Assembly (NCBI GenBank): GCA_025698895.1
Contig: JAILWO010000002.1
Coordinates: 496,001-560,000 of the forward strand
Direction of reading: 5' to 3'
DNA length: 64,000 nucleotides
From: Rhizobiaceae bacterium
GTDB lineage: Bacteria; Pseudomonadota; Alphaproteobacteria; Rhizobiales; Rhizobiaceae
Shown piece by piece: positions 1 to 9,019 of this stretch. The notes below the pieces were generated by a model, which was given only the letters and a program-made list of their open reading frames with translations, was not told the origin of the DNA and did no database searches. Made by a program: the position numbers and the translations under genes. How positions within the stretch are numbered: the stretch's first letter is position 1; each line of letters begins with the position of its first letter.

Positions 1-1494
1 GAAAACCGCGGCGCGCGCACGCTGGTCTACGGCGCCGGCGACGGGGGCGTGCAGCTCGTCAACGCCATGCGCGCCACCGAGGATCGCATGGTGCTGGGCT
101 TCGTCAGCGACGACGCGACGCTGCACGGGCTCGACGTGGTCGGCCTGCGCGTCTATCCCGCCGGCGAGCTCGAGCGACTGGTCGCCAATTTCGGCATAGA
201 CGAGGTCATCATCACTCATTCCTCGCTCGGCCATGCCGAGCGGCGCGAGGTGGTGGCAAAGCTCAGCCACCTGCCCGTCAAGGTCCGCATTCTTCCGGCG
301 ATCGCCGACCTGGCGGCCGGAAAATATCTCGTCAGCTATGTGCGCGACATCGACATCGACGACCTGCTGGGCAGGAGCCAGGTGCCCGCCGACCCGGCGC
401 TCTTGAAGCCCACCGTGGAGGGCAGGTCGGTGCTGGTGACGGGCGCGGCCGGCTCGATCGGCTCGGCCCTGTGCCGCACGCTGGCCGACCTCAAGCCGCT
501 CAGGCTCGTTCTCGTCGACACCAACGAGCACGGTCTCTACCAGATCGGGCGGGAGCTTGCGGCCCATGCCGGTTTCCAGCTCGTGACGCTGCTCGGTTCG
601 GTGACCGATCGGGAACTGATGGACCGGGCGCTGAAAGCCCACGCGATCGAGACGATCTATCACTGCGCCGCCTACAAGCATGTCTCGATGGTCGAGGAGA
701 ACGTGCTCGAAGGGGTGCGCAACAACGTGCTCGGCAGCAGGGTGCTGGCCGAGGCCGCCCATCGCAATGGCGTCGCCAATCTGGTGCTGATCTCGTCGGA
801 CAAGGCGGTGCGCCCCTCGAGCGTGATGGGCGCTACCAAGCGCTGGTCGGAACTCATCGTGCGTTACTACGGCACGCTGGCGGCCAAGGGCGGCGTGAAG
901 CGCAATTTCTGCTCGGTCCGCTTCGGCAACGTCATCGGCTCGAGCGGCTCGGTCGTGCCGCTCTTCAAGGAGCAGATCGACAAGGGCGGGCCGATCACCG
1001 TCACCCATAACGACATGACGCGCTACTTCATGTCGGTGCGCGAGGCGGCCGAACTGATCGTGCAGTCGGGCGCGCTGTCGCAGAGCGGCGACATCCTGCT
1101 CCTGGAGATGGGCGAGCCGATCCGCATCCGCGACCTAGCCGAGGACATGGTGACGCTGGCGGGGCTGACGGTTCGCGACGACAACAACCCCGACGGCGAC
1201 ATAGAAATCGTGGCCATCGGTCCGCGCCGCGGCGAGAAGCTGCATGAGGAGCTGTTTTACGATACGGACGGGGTGACGCCGACGGCGCATCCCAAGATCC
1301 TGCGCGCCAGGCGCGTGCCGGCATCGGCCAGCGACGTGCCGGAGATGCTGGACCATCTCGAAAAGGCCCTGGAGGCGGGCGACGAGGCGCTCGTGCGCGA
1401 CGTCCTGTTCGACTATGTGAAGCGCTCCCAGTCGGGGCGGTTCCGTCCGGTCATCGTTTCGGACGTCGAGCGGCTGAGCGGAAAGTCCGCCTGA
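1..1494 (+). CDS. CapD/FlaA1-type nucleoside-diphosphate-sugar 4,6-dehydratase/epimerase, 5' end missing
   Basis: The reading frame is open from base 1, so the gene begins upstream of the window; 497 codons are visible. A first Rossmann glycine motif (GAGDGG, codons 11-16) belongs to the CoA-binding-like N-terminal domain. A second nucleotide-binding motif, VTGAAGSIG near codon 146, opens the SDR catalytic domain, followed by SSDKA and MGATKR, which supply the modified Ser/Met-Lys active site of the FlaA1/CapD group. Members of this family (usually 600-650 aa) have an N-terminal membrane domain, which would be in the missing part, and dehydrate or epimerise UDP-GlcNAc-type sugars for capsule, O-antigen or exopolysaccharide at the inner membrane. 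The neighbouring Kdo genes, sugar transferase and DegT aminotransferase fit a surface-polysaccharide block. The exact sugar substrate cannot be read from the sequence. Confidence 0.9.
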   Translation, partial: ENRGARTLVYGAGDGGVQLVNAMRATEDRMVLGFVSDDATLHGLDVVGLRVYPAGELERLVANFGIDEVIITHSSLGHAERREVVAKLSHLPVKVRILPAIADLAAGKYLVSYVRDIDIDDLLGRSQVPADPALLKPTVEGRSVLVTGAAGSIGSALCRTLADLKPLRLVLVDTNEHGLYQIGRELAAHAGFQLVTLLGSVTDRELMDRALKAHAIETIYHCAAYKHVSMVEENVLEGVRNNVLGSRVLAEAAHRNGVANLVLISSDKAVRPSSVMGATKRWSELIVRYYGTLAAKGGVKRNFCSVRFGNVIGSSGSVVPLFKEQIDKGGPITVTHNDMTRYFMSVREAAELIVQSGALSQSGDILLLEMGEPIRIRDLAEDMVTLAGLTVRDDNNPDGDIEIVAIGPRRGEKLHEELFYDTDGVTPTAHPKILRARRVPASASDVPEMLDHLEKALEAGDEALVRDVLFDYVKRSQSGRFRPVIVSDVERLSGKSA

Positions 1495-1552
1495 CCGGCG
1501 AGGGCGGCGGTGGCTTGTCCGTATGGCCGGGACGGAAAGGCGGCGGCCCTAT

Positions 1553-1731
1553 CCGCGCGTCATACCGGAATTGTCGTGGAGCGGAGCGAGGCGACACTAT
1601 CCGGGAGCCATTCCGGTCGAGCGGCAATTGTTCCGCTGCGGGCAAATGTGAGGGGCGGTGGCGAGGTCACGGCATGGGTCCCGGCGCTCCCCTCGCGACC
1701 TGCGGTCGTTCGGCAGCGGTCGGGATGACGG
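1553..1731. repeat. Dispersed GC-rich repeat family A, copy 1 (fills the 1495-1849 gap)
   Basis: About 180 bp of non-coding sequence beginning CCGCGCGTCAT and ending GGGATGACG. It is closely similar to 6363-6536, and its second half is similar to 2846-2971. Shared landmarks are a segment reading ACTATCCGGGAGCCATTCCGG, the phrase GGCATGGGTCCCGGCGCTC and the step CTCGCGACC. The two ends (CGTCAT... / ...ATGACG) are short inverted repeats, as in palindromic interspersed elements. No coding capacity is convincing here. The rest of the 355-base gap between the dehydratase gene and kdsD shows nothing else recognisable. Confidence 0.8.
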
Positions 1732-1849
1732 AGGTGGGGCGGCGGCGGCCCGAAAAGCCGATTCCACTTTGCGGCACGATGCTCTAGACCTGCGGCGACC
1801 ACAGGGAATCGCGGCCGACGCCCTTTCCCGCAGACCGGAGCGCATCGCC

Positions 1850-2818
1850 GTGACCACCGCCATCCAGACCGCGCGCGAGACGATCGAGACCGAGATGGCC
1901 GGCCTCGCCGCGCTGCTCGATTCGATCGGCGACGATTTCGCGCGCGCCGTCGAGGCGGTCTATGCGTGCAAGGGACGCGTGGTGGTCACCGGCGTCGGCA
2001 AGTCCGGCCATATCGGCCAGAAGATCGCGGCCACGCTGTCGTCGACGGGAACGCCGGCCTATTTCGTCCACGCCTCGGAAGCCGCGCATGGCGATCTCGG
2101 CCTCGTCGGAGATGACGACATCGTGCTGGCGATCTCGAATTCCGGCGAGACGGTCGAACTGTCGGCGATCATGCGCTATTGCCGCCGCTTCGAGGTTCAG
2201 CTGATCGTCATCACCTCGCAGCCAGGCTCGACCCTGGCCGGGTTCGCCGATCTGGCGCTCATCCTGCCCGCCGCGCGCGAAGCGTGCCCGCTGAAGCTCG
2301 CCCCCACGACGTCGACGACCCTGACGCTGGTGCTGGGCGACGCGCTGGCCATGGCGCTGATGAGCAAGCGCGGCTTTTCGAGCGAACAGTTCGCCCGCTT
2401 CCATCCGGGCGGCAGGCTCGGCGCGCAGCTTGTCAGGATTTCGGAACTGCTCGAGCGCGAGCCGTCCTTCGGCCGGGTGCCCAGGGTCTCGCAGGACGAC
2501 GGCATGGATCAGGTGGTGGCGACGATCACGGCGGGCGGGCTTGGCTTCGCCGCCGTCGCAGACGGAACCGGCCGGATCATCGGCATCATCACGGACGGCG
2601 ATCTCAGGCGGGCGCTCGCCGACCGGGGCTTCTTCGAGCGGCGGGCGGCCGAGATCATGACCCGCGATCCCAAATCGATCGGCAGCGACCGGATCGCGGC
2701 CGAGGCGCTGGCGATCTGTGAGGAGCACAAGATCTCCGTGCTGTTCGTCAATGACGAGCAGGGCAGGGTGATCGGGCTGCTGCACCTGAAGGACCTGCTC
2801 AGGCTGGGCACGGCCTGA
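1850..2818 (+). CDS. kdsD: D-arabinose-5-phosphate isomerase (KdsD/KpsF)
   Basis: Interconverts D-ribulose 5-phosphate and D-arabinose 5-phosphate, the first committed step towards Kdo for lipopolysaccharide or capsule. The protein is 322 aa from a GTG start at 1850, close to the usual 325-330 aa. The longer open frame upstream reads through repeat A and is not plausible protein. An N-terminal SIS domain (about residues 40-175) carries GVGKSGHIG and the serine-rich SNSGET sugar-phosphate motif. A tandem CBS pair follows (about 205-320, with ITDGDLRR and a closing HLKDLLRLG). kdsA lies 200 bp downstream on the opposite strand, so the pathway partners are linked. A gutQ-like paralogue role cannot be excluded, but the context favours KdsD. 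Confidence 0.93.
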   Translation: MTTAIQTARETIETEMAGLAALLDSIGDDFARAVEAVYACKGRVVVTGVGKSGHIGQKIAATLSSTGTPAYFVHASEAAHGDLGLVGDDDIVLAISNSGETVELSAIMRYCRRFEVQLIVITSQPGSTLAGFADLALILPAAREACPLKLAPTTSTTLTLVLGDALAMALMSKRGFSSEQFARFHPGGRLGAQLVRISELLEREPSFGRVPRVSQDDGMDQVVATITAGGLGFAAVADGTGRIIGIITDGDLRRALADRGFFERRAAEIMTRDPKSIGSDRIAAEALAICEEHKISVLFVNDEQGRVIGLLHLKDLLRLGTA

Positions 2819-2845
2819 GGGGCGCACCACGGAAGGGCGACGGCC

Positions 2846-2971
2846 CATCCGCCTCAAACAATCCCGGTAGGAGGTCATCCGGGCGAGCGTGAGGAGCGGT
2901 GGCGAGGCCACGGCATGGGTTCCGGCGCTCGCCTCGCGACCTGCCGTCGTTCGGCGTCGGCCAGGATGACG
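2846..2971. repeat. Dispersed repeat family A, copy 2 (partial)
   Basis: About 125 bp matching the second half of the copies at 1553-1731 and 6363-6536. It includes GAGGAGCGGTGGCGAGG, GGCATGGGTTCCGGCGCTC and CTCGCGACCTGC, and ends in GGATGACGG. The left half is replaced by an unrelated short sequence, so this copy is truncated. It occupies the convergent gap between kdsD and kdsA. Confidence 0.72.
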
Positions 2972-3020
2972 GGCGTGGGGTGCGGCCATTTCCGTGTGGA
3001 TGGCCGGGTGGCGGGGTGAC

Positions 3021-3863
3021 CTAAAGCGCCTTGGCGATCGCGTCGAAGCGGGCGAGCGTCCTCAGGAAATCCGGCACGTCGGCGAGCCTGAGCATGTTGG
3101 GCCCGTCGGAGGGCGCGTTGTCGGGATCGTCATGCGCCTCGGCGAAGACCGCCGCCACGCCGACCGCGACAGCCGCGCGGGCCAGCACCGCGACATGGTC
3201 GCGATTGCCGCCGGTACTGTCGCCGCGTCCGCCCGGCTCCTGCACCGAATGCGTGGCGTCGAAGACGACCGGATAGCCGGTGGCGGCCATGACCGGCAGG
3301 CTTCGCATGTCCGACACCAGTGCGTTATAGCCGAAGGAGACGCCGCGCTCGGTGAGCAGGATGCGCTCGTTGCCGGTGCCGGCCAGCTTGGCGGCGACGT
3401 TCTTCATGTCCCAGGGCGCGAGGAACTGGCCCTTCTTGACGTTGACGACACGCCCGGTGCGGCCGGCGGCGAGCAAAAGGTCGGTCTGGCGCGACAGGAA
3501 GGCGGGGATCTGCAATATGTCGACGGCCTGCGCGGCCGGGTCCGCCTGGGACGCGTCGTGGATGTCGGTCAGCACCGGGCAGCCGAACTCGGCGCGGATG
3601 TCGGACAGGATGCGCAGCCCTTCCTCCATGCCGATGCCGCGCCTGCCTGAGGCGGAGGTGCGGTTGGCCTTGTCGTAGGACGACTTGAACACGAAGGGGA
3701 CGCCTGCGTCGTCCGCGGCCCTGCGCAACGCCTCGGCCATCATGAAAGCGTGGTCGCGGCTTTCGATCTGGCACGGCCCCATGATCGCGACCAGTGGCAG
3801 GCGGTTGCCGAAACGGACATCGCCGGCTTCGACGATGCGCGGGGGAATGGCTTCAGAGGGCAT
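3021..3863 (-). CDS. kdsA: 2-dehydro-3-deoxyphosphooctonate aldolase (Kdo-8-phosphate synthase)
   Basis: Condenses phosphoenolpyruvate with arabinose 5-phosphate to Kdo-8-phosphate in the cytoplasm. The 280-residue length is the family norm. Visible signatures are [11 protein letters not shown] near the N-terminus, [10 protein letters not shown], the PVLTDIHD segment, a [11 protein letters not shown] stretch and the C-terminal region [13 protein letters not shown]. The family's metal-dependent and independent classes differ by one residue in the GPCxIES motif. Here it is Gln (GPCQIES), and I would not assign the class on this alone. It is convergent with kdsD, whose product makes its substrate. 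In many genomes kdsA sits beside pyrG/eno, but not here. Confidence 0.95.
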   Translation of the reverse strand: MPSEAIPPRIVEAGDVRFGNRLPLVAIMGPCQIESRDHAFMMAEALRRAADDAGVPFVFKSSYDKANRTSASGRRGIGMEEGLRILSDIRAEFGCPVLTDIHDASQADPAAQAVDILQIPAFLSRQTDLLLAAGRTGRVVNVKKGQFLAPWDMKNVAAKLAGTGNERILLTERGVSFGYNALVSDMRSLPVMAATGYPVVFDATHSVQEPGGRGDSTGGNRDHVAVLARAAVAVGVAAVFAEAHDDPDNAPSDGPNMLRLADVPDFLRTLARFDAIAKAL

Positions 3864-4066
3864 GGCTAACTCCGGTGCGAGCGGCAGGCAGTATTGCCTG
3901 CGCGGCCCAAGATCAAGCCGGCCGCGCGGACAGTGGTGCCCCGGATCGGATTTCTGCTATGGCTGCGGGTAGATCGCCCGGAACGTCATTGACCGCCGGT
4001 GTGGAGGCCGCAACTGGCGGATGGTCTCTCGCCAACCGGGTCTCTGTATCGAGGAGGGGCGCCAGG

Positions 4067-4693
4067 ATGAGCACCGATTGGGACACCGTGCGGTCCTATG
4101 ATGCGGTCGCGGCGGAATACGCCGCCGAGGCCGCGGCGATGCCCGAATGGGTCGCGACGGAGATCGATGCGTTCGTGACCGGACTGGGCGGCTCGGGCAG
4201 GGTGCTGGAGATCGGAAGCGGCGGCGGGCGAGACGCGGTTGAGCTTGAGAAGCGGGGGATCAGCGTCCGGCGCACCGACATTTCGAAGGGTTTCGTGGAA
4301 CTGCTTCGCGAGAGCGGCTTCGAGGCCGACCTGTTGGACCCGCTGACGGACGACCTGGCCGATCCGCGGCGTCCCGGCACGCCCTATGACGGGATCTGGG
4401 CCTGTGCCTGCCTGATCCACGTCGCCCGGGAGGATTTCGGCACGGTGCTTGGACGGCTTGCCGAGGCGACCCGGCCCGGCGGCCCGCTCCACGTATCGGT
4501 CAGAGACGGCGATGGCGAGGATGTGTCCACCCATGGCAGCGCTTTGGCGCCTCGACGCTATGTCGAGACTTACTGGCGCGAGCCCGCGCTGCGGTCCGCG
4601 CTCACAGACGCCGGCTGGATGGTCAGCGAGGTGCGTCGATATACCGGCCGACCCGATGATTGGTGGCTGAGCGTCCGGGCATTTCGGGCATGA
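4067..4693 (+). CDS. Class I SAM-dependent methyltransferase
   Basis: A 208-residue protein from ATG 4067, preceded by a strong GAGGAGGGG ribosome-binding site; the in-frame extension upstream lacks family character. The N-terminal motif YDAVAAEYAAE is typical of the Methyltransf_11/25 group. It is followed by the SAM-binding loop VLEIGSGGGRDAVELEKRG and by RRTDISKGFVELLRE, the motif II region. The fold is clear, but the methyl acceptor is not. Lying in a polysaccharide block, it might act on a sugar or a small metabolite, but nothing in the sequence decides this. Confidence 0.85.
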   Translation: MSTDWDTVRSYDAVAAEYAAEAAAMPEWVATEIDAFVTGLGGSGRVLEIGSGGGRDAVELEKRGISVRRTDISKGFVELLRESGFEADLLDPLTDDLADPRRPGTPYDGIWACACLIHVAREDFGTVLGRLAEATRPGGPLHVSVRDGDGEDVSTHGSALAPRRYVETYWREPALRSALTDAGWMVSEVRRYTGRPDDWWLSVRAFRA

Positions 4694-4750
4694 CGCGCGT
4701 GGCGGTCCTGGCCTCGACGGAGGCGGTCCTGTTCGGGCCGAAAGCCCCGA

Positions 4751-5692
4751 CTAGCGCGCGACCATGGCGCGGAGGCGTTCGAGCGTGTCGCGCGGGGCGA
4801 CCCAGCCGAGAGCCTCGAGCCCGGACGGGTCGCAGACGGTTCCCCCCGACAGGTTGCGCCACAGCGCGTGCTGGCCGAGCAGCGAAAGCGGTGCGGACAG
4901 GAGAATGGGCGGAACGGCGACGATGCGGCGCGGCCGGCCGAGACCCTCGCGCAGGGCGGCGACGATCCGGTCCAGCGTGACGGGATGGGCGTCGGACACC
5001 AGGAAGCGGCGCGTGCCCGGACCGTCGCCCGGACCGGCCAGCATCAGGATGGCGTCGACGGCGGCCTCGAGCGCCAGAAGCGAGCGCGGCGCGCCGATGC
5101 CGCCGAGCGGCAGCGGCAGCGGCGTATCGGCGAGGCGGGCCAGGAGACGCAGATTGCCGCCCGGAACTCCGCCGTAGACGGGCGCGAGACGCATGATATC
5201 GAGGCGGCGGCCAGTCGCGCCGGCGAAAAGGGCTTCCAGACGCCTCTCGCCTTCCAGCTTGGAGCGGCCGTAATCGCAGGCCGGTGCGGGCATGGTCGCG
5301 TCGTCGATGCGCGCCGTCACGCCGGCGCCCGCCACGGCGCGAATGGAGGAAAGATGGACGAAGGGGCCGCTTGCCGCCTGAAGCGCGGCGCGTCCGATGC
5401 GTTCGGGCAGCAGCGCGTTGGCGGCGGTGAAGCGGTCGGGCGTGGCGTCCCTGGCGTCGGAATTGAGGGCTGCGCAGTGGATGACGGCGCTGGTGCCGGC
5501 GACGAGCCCGGCGAAATCGGCATCCGGTGCGTCGGGCGCGGGAAGGGCGACGGTTTCGACCGCGTCGCCGAAGATCTTTCGCAGTGGTCGGGGATCGCGG
5601 CCGGCGAGCCGCGTCGGCCGGCCCTCTGCGATCAGCCGGCGGGCCACCGCGCCGCCGATCAGGCCGGAGGCGCCCGTGACGAGGATCGTCAT
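4751..5692 (-). CDS. NAD-dependent epimerase/dehydratase (extended SDR)
   Basis: A 313-aa extended short-chain dehydrogenase/reductase. Visible features are the N-terminal Rossmann motif VTGASGLIGGAVARRL, a FVHLSSIRAV strand, and YGRSKLEGER giving the catalytic Tyr-x-x-x-Lys. It probably epimerises, reduces or dehydrates a nucleotide sugar. It resembles the small epimerase/reductases (for example the WbpV or GNE-like group) that pair with an initiating sugar transferase. Its start overlaps the end of the sugar transferase by 4 bp (ATGA type, 5689-5692), so the two are translationally coupled and probably act on the same undecaprenyl-linked sugar. The exact substrate is an inference. Confidence 0.88.
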   Translation of the reverse strand: MTILVTGASGLIGGAVARRLIAEGRPTRLAGRDPRPLRKIFGDAVETVALPAPDAPDADFAGLVAGTSAVIHCAALNSDARDATPDRFTAANALLPERIGRAALQAASGPFVHLSSIRAVAGAGVTARIDDATMPAPACDYGRSKLEGERRLEALFAGATGRRLDIMRLAPVYGGVPGGNLRLLARLADTPLPLPLGGIGAPRSLLALEAAVDAILMLAGPGDGPGTRRFLVSDAHPVTLDRIVAALREGLGRPRRIVAVPPILLSAPLSLLGQHALWRNLSGGTVCDPSGLEALGWVAPRDTLERLRAMVAR

Positions 5693-6267
5693 GGCTGCCG
5701 GTTCCCGTCGAGGCGGACCCGGTCGCCGGCGCCGGCGCCCGCGAAGACGGTGCGGATCAGGATCGCCATGTCGAAGGCGAAACTCCGGCGGCGCACATAG
5801 TCGGCGTCGATCTCGGCCAGCCGCACGGGATCGGACATGTCGATGTCGTTGATCTGGGCGAGGCCGGTGATGCCCGGGCGCACCGCGAAGACGCCGCGCC
5901 GCTCGCGCTCCTCAATCAGCGCGGTCTGGGAGGGCAGGCAGGGCCTTGGTCCGACGAAGCTCATCTCGCCCCTGACGATGTTCCACAATTGCGGAAGCTC
6001 GTCGAGCTTGCGCCGCCGCAGCCAGGCGCCGACGCGCGTCACTTGCGAGGTGCCGATCTCGTGACTTGGCCGCTCGGGCGTGTCGGCGTGCATCGTCCTG
6101 AGTTTCCAGCATCGGAAGGGCCTGCCCCGGCGGCCGACGCGCTGCTGTCCGAACAGGCCGGGCCCGGGCGTATCGCGGCGGATCAGGATGACGAGGACCA
6201 GGATCGCCGGCGCGGCCAAGACGAGACCGGCGAGCGCGGCCGCGAGATCGAAGGATCGCTTCAGCAA
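5689..6267 (-). CDS. Initiating sugar transferase (undecaprenyl-phosphate glycosyl-1-phosphate transferase)
   Basis: At 192 aa this is the compact PglC/WcaJ-C-terminal type of bacterial sugar transferase. It moves a sugar 1-phosphate from a nucleotide sugar to undecaprenyl phosphate on the inner membrane to start a glycan. One hydrophobic membrane-anchoring segment lies at residues about 8-28 (LAAALAGLVLAAPAILVLVI). The cytosolic catalytic core follows with the conserved GQQRVGRRGRPF, CWKLRTM, DELPQLWNIVRGEMSFVGPRP and RPGITGLAQ motifs. It is the upstream gene of a two-gene unit with the SDR epimerase. No flippase, polymerase or further glycosyltransferases lie within this window, so the rest of the pathway is elsewhere. 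Confidence 0.93.
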   Translation of the reverse strand: MLKRSFDLAAALAGLVLAAPAILVLVILIRRDTPGPGLFGQQRVGRRGRPFRCWKLRTMHADTPERPSHEIGTSQVTRVGAWLRRRKLDELPQLWNIVRGEMSFVGPRPCLPSQTALIEERERRGVFAVRPGITGLAQINDIDMSDPVRLAEIDADYVRRRSFAFDMAILIRTVFAGAGAGDRVRLDGNRQP

Positions 6268-6362
6268 GGCGGCGTTTCCGGCGGCGTCGTGGTCACAACC
6301 GGGCAGTATCCCCCGTTGGCTGGCCTGTCCAGTGGCATCGGCCGGAGAGGCCGCGACGCCGT

Positions 6363-6536
6363 CCGCGCGTCATCCCGGAATTGACGCGGAGCGCAGCGAG
6401 GCGACACTATCCGGGAGCCATTCCGGTCGGCTTGCGATCATAGGAACGGGCGAGCGTGAGGAGCGGCGGCAAGGTCAGGCATGGGTCCCGGCGCTCGCCT
6501 CGCGACCACCGGCCGCTTGACTTCGGCCGGGATGAC
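6363..6536. repeat. Dispersed repeat family A, copy 3 (within the 6268-6798 gap)
   Basis: About 175 bp closely matching 1553-1731: the same CCGCGCGTCAT start, the ACTATCCGGGAGCCATTCCGG segment, GGCATGGGTCCCGGCGCTC and the closing GGGATGAC. It lies upstream of the divergently placed sugar transferase and aminotransferase genes. The remaining part of the gap (6537-6798) contains the tandem 10-mers listed separately and no supported gene. Confidence 0.8.
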
Positions 6537-6734
6537 CGCCGTGGATACCGGGCTGCGCGCCTCATTCGGCCAGCCCGACGAGCCTTGCGCCGCAGGCCCG
6601 ACCTGCCCGATTGTTTCGACGGTGTCGCGAGAATTGACCAGGCGGGAGCGGCGATATGCGCCTGGCCGCGATGTTGAACCGACGAGGCGGCTTGCATATG
6701 GCCGTGCCGGTGCCCCATATCGGCGCCGTCACCA

Positions 6735-6773
6735 ATCCGGCACCATCCGGCGCCATGTAACCAATCCGGCGCC
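6735..6773. repeat. Three direct copies of the 10-mer ATCCGGC(A/G)CC
   Basis: ATCCGGCACC occurs at 6735-6744, and ATCCGGCGCC at 6745-6754 and 6764-6773. The first two are back to back and the third follows after 9 bases. The outer copies are also preceded by ACCA. The block ends 25 bp before the ATG of the DegT aminotransferase. It could be a binding-site array or simply slipped repeat sequence. Confidence 0.6.
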
Positions 6774-6798
6774 ACAGCAACGAGAACGGTTTCACTGC

Positions 6799-7920
6799 AT
6801 GTCCATTCCCTTCATCGACCTCGCCGCCCAGCAGCGCCGGCTGCGCGCCGGCATCGACGCCGCGTTCGCGCGGGTGCTCGACGGCGGACAATATATCCAG
6901 GGGGCGGAGGTCGGGGAGCTCGAGGCGCGGCTCGCCGCGTTCTGCGGCGTCGGCCACTGCCTGTCCTGCGCCAACGGCACCGACGCGCTGCAGCTCGCGC
7001 TGATGGCGCTGGGGATCGGCAAGGGCGACGCGGTCTTCGTGCCGGCCTTCACCTTCGCGGCGACGGCCGAGGTCGTGCCCTTCGTCAACGCCACGCCCGT
7101 CTTCGTGGACGTGCTGCCCGACACGTTCAACATGGACCCGGAGAGCCTGAAGCGCGCGATCGTGCACGCGCGGTCGATCGGCCTCAACCCCGCCTGCCTC
7201 ATCCCCGTCGACCTGTTCGGCCTGCCCGCCGACTATGACGCGCTGATCCCGATCGCGCGCGAGAACGGCATGAAGGTGATCGCCGACAGCGCGCAGGGCT
7301 TCGGCGGCACCTACAAGGGCCGCGTCACCGGCTCGATCGGCGACATCGCCACCACCTCCTTCTTTCCCGCCAAACCGCTGGGCTGCTACGGCGACGGTGG
7401 CGCGCTGTTCACCGACAGCGAGGAAATCGCCGCACTGGTGGATTCGTATCGCGTGCACGGCCAGGGCCAGAACAACAAATACATCAACGAGCGCGTCGGC
7501 ATGAACAGCCGGCTCGACACGCTGCAGGCGGCCGTGCTGCTGGAGAAGATGACCATCTATGCCGAGGAGATCGAGCTGCGCCAAGAGGTCGCCGACCGCT
7601 ACCGCGCCGGCCTGTCGAACCGCTTCACGACGCCCCGCGTGCCGGACGGGCTGACCAGCATCTGGGCGCAATACACGCTCAAGACGGCCGACGAGGCCGA
7701 GCGCGCGGCGCTGCAGGAGCGCGCCAAGGCGACCGGAATACCGACGGTGGTCTATTATCCGATCCCGCTCAACCGCCAGACGGCCTATCGCGACTATCCG
7801 GTCGACCCGACCGGGGTGGCGGTGAGCGAGGACCTGTCGCGCCGCGTCGTCAGCCTGCCCATGCATCCCTATCTGACGCGCGAGACGCAGGAGTTGATCA
7901 TTGAGGCGGTGGCCGGCTGA
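6799..7920 (+). CDS. DegT/DnrJ/EryC1/StrS family sugar aminotransferase
   Basis: A PLP-dependent aminotransferase of 373 aa that probably converts a keto-sugar nucleotide to an amino sugar for surface polysaccharide. The ATG at 6799 begins MSIPFIDLAAQQ, the family's usual start; the upstream open frame covers repeat sequence. Visible features are CANGTDALQLALMALG, VFVPAFTFAATAEV, the ADSAQGFGGTYKG turn, and the Schiff-base lysine in FFPAKPLGCYGDGG, followed by the RVGMNSRLDTLQAAVL signature. The substrate is plausibly the product of the upstream CapD-type dehydratase, but this is inferred from location only. Confidence 0.93.
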   Translation: MSIPFIDLAAQQRRLRAGIDAAFARVLDGGQYIQGAEVGELEARLAAFCGVGHCLSCANGTDALQLALMALGIGKGDAVFVPAFTFAATAEVVPFVNATPVFVDVLPDTFNMDPESLKRAIVHARSIGLNPACLIPVDLFGLPADYDALIPIARENGMKVIADSAQGFGGTYKGRVTGSIGDIATTSFFPAKPLGCYGDGGALFTDSEEIAALVDSYRVHGQGQNNKYINERVGMNSRLDTLQAAVLLEKMTIYAEEIELRQEVADRYRAGLSNRFTTPRVPDGLTSIWAQYTLKTADEAERAALQERAKATGIPTVVYYPIPLNRQTAYRDYPVDPTGVAVSEDLSRRVVSLPMHPYLTRETQELIIEAVAG

Positions 7921-8104
7921 GAGCCCGTGCCGAAGGCCGCTTCGGCCGACGCAAATTTCTTCCCCGGAGCCGGGCCGGCGGGGAACCAGTCTGCGCCACA
8001 CGAGCCGGCTTTGGAGATTGCCGGCCTTGAGCGAGGCTGCATAAACGAGTTAGTTGCGCCCCCAACCGGCCCCGCGTTCCGTAACCCTTCCCAAGGCCTT
8101 GCCC

Positions 8105-9019
8105 ATGTCGTCCACCGCGCCCGCCCTTACCCATCTCGACCGGCTCGAGGCGGAATCGATCCATATCTTCCGGGAAGTGGCCGCCAATTTCGCCAATCCG
8201 GTGATGCTCTATTCCGTGGGCAAGGATTCATCGGTGCTGATGCATCTGGCGCTCAAGGCGTTCTGGCCGGCGCGGCCGCCCTTTCCCTTCCTGCATGTCG
8301 ACACGACCTGGAAGTTCCGCGAGATGATCGCCTTCCGCGACCGAATGGCGCGCGAGAAGGGGTTCGACCTGCTGGTCCATATCAACGAGGAGGGGGTGCG
8401 CGACGGCGTGGGGCCGTTCACGCATGGTTCGAACACCCACACGCATATCATGAAGACCGTCGCGCTGCGCCAGGCGCTCGACAAATACGGCTTCGACGCG
8501 GCCTTCGGCGGCGCGCGGCGCGACGAGGAGAAGAGCCGGGCCAAGGAGCGCATCTTCTCTTTCCGCACGGCCAGCCACGCCTGGGACCCGAAGAACCAGC
8601 GGCCCGAAATGTGGAAGATCTACAATACGCGCGTCGCACCAGGTGAATCGATCCGGGTCTTTCCGCTGTCCAACTGGACCGAGCTCGACATCTGGCAGTA
8701 CATATTGCGCGAGAACATCCCGATCGTGCCGCTCTATTTCGCGGCCCGCCGGCCTGTCGTCCGGCGCGACGGCATGATCATCATGGTTGACGACGACCGC
8801 ATGAAGCTGCAGCCCGGCGAGGTCGTCGAGAACAGTCTGGTGCGGTTCCGCACGCTCGGCTGCTATCCACTGACGGGCGCCATCGAATCCGACGCCGACA
8901 CGCTGGAGGCGATCGTGGCCGAAATGCTGACCGCGCGCACGTCCGAGCGCCAGGGGCGCCTGATCGACAAGGACGAGACCGGCTCGATGGAAAAGAAGAA
9001 GCGCGAGGGCTATTTCTGA
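8105..9019 (+). CDS. cysD: Sulfate adenylyltransferase small subunit
   Basis: Forms ATP sulfurylase with CysN and makes adenosine 5'-phosphosulfate from sulfate and ATP. The 304-aa length from ATG 8105 matches the family (about 302). Visible motifs are the PP-loop [44 protein letters not shown], and the closing KKKREGYF. The gene is followed without a gap by cysNC (TGATG overlap at 9017-9021). The 184 bp before it begins with a GAGCCCGTGCCGAA segment shared with the family B element near 57989. No riboswitch was recognised there. Confidence 0.96.
   Translation: MSSTAPALTHLDRLEAESIHIFREVAANFANPVMLYSVGKDSSVLMHLALKAFWPARPPFPFLHVDTTWKFREMIAFRDRMAREKGFDLLVHINEEGVRDGVGPFTHGSNTHTHIMKTVALRQALDKYGFDAAFGGARRDEEKSRAKERIFSFRTASHAWDPKNQRPEMWKIYNTRVAPGESIRVFPLSNWTELDIWQYILRENIPIVPLYFAARRPVVRRDGMIIMVDDDRMKLQPGEVVENSLVRFRTLGCYPLTGAIESDADTLEAIVAEMLTARTSERQGRLIDKDETGSMEKKKREGYF

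Noticed and set aside
6562-8001. 479-codon frame opposite the DegT aminotransferase
   Set aside because: Antisense shadow of a complete aminotransferase gene; no supporting motif.
7921-8104. Possible riboswitch or attenuator before cysD
   Set aside because: CCGAAG/CTTCGG and CCCCGG/CCGGCGGGG stems exist but match no known leader type and lack a terminator T-run; the left end is better explained as repeat B sequence.
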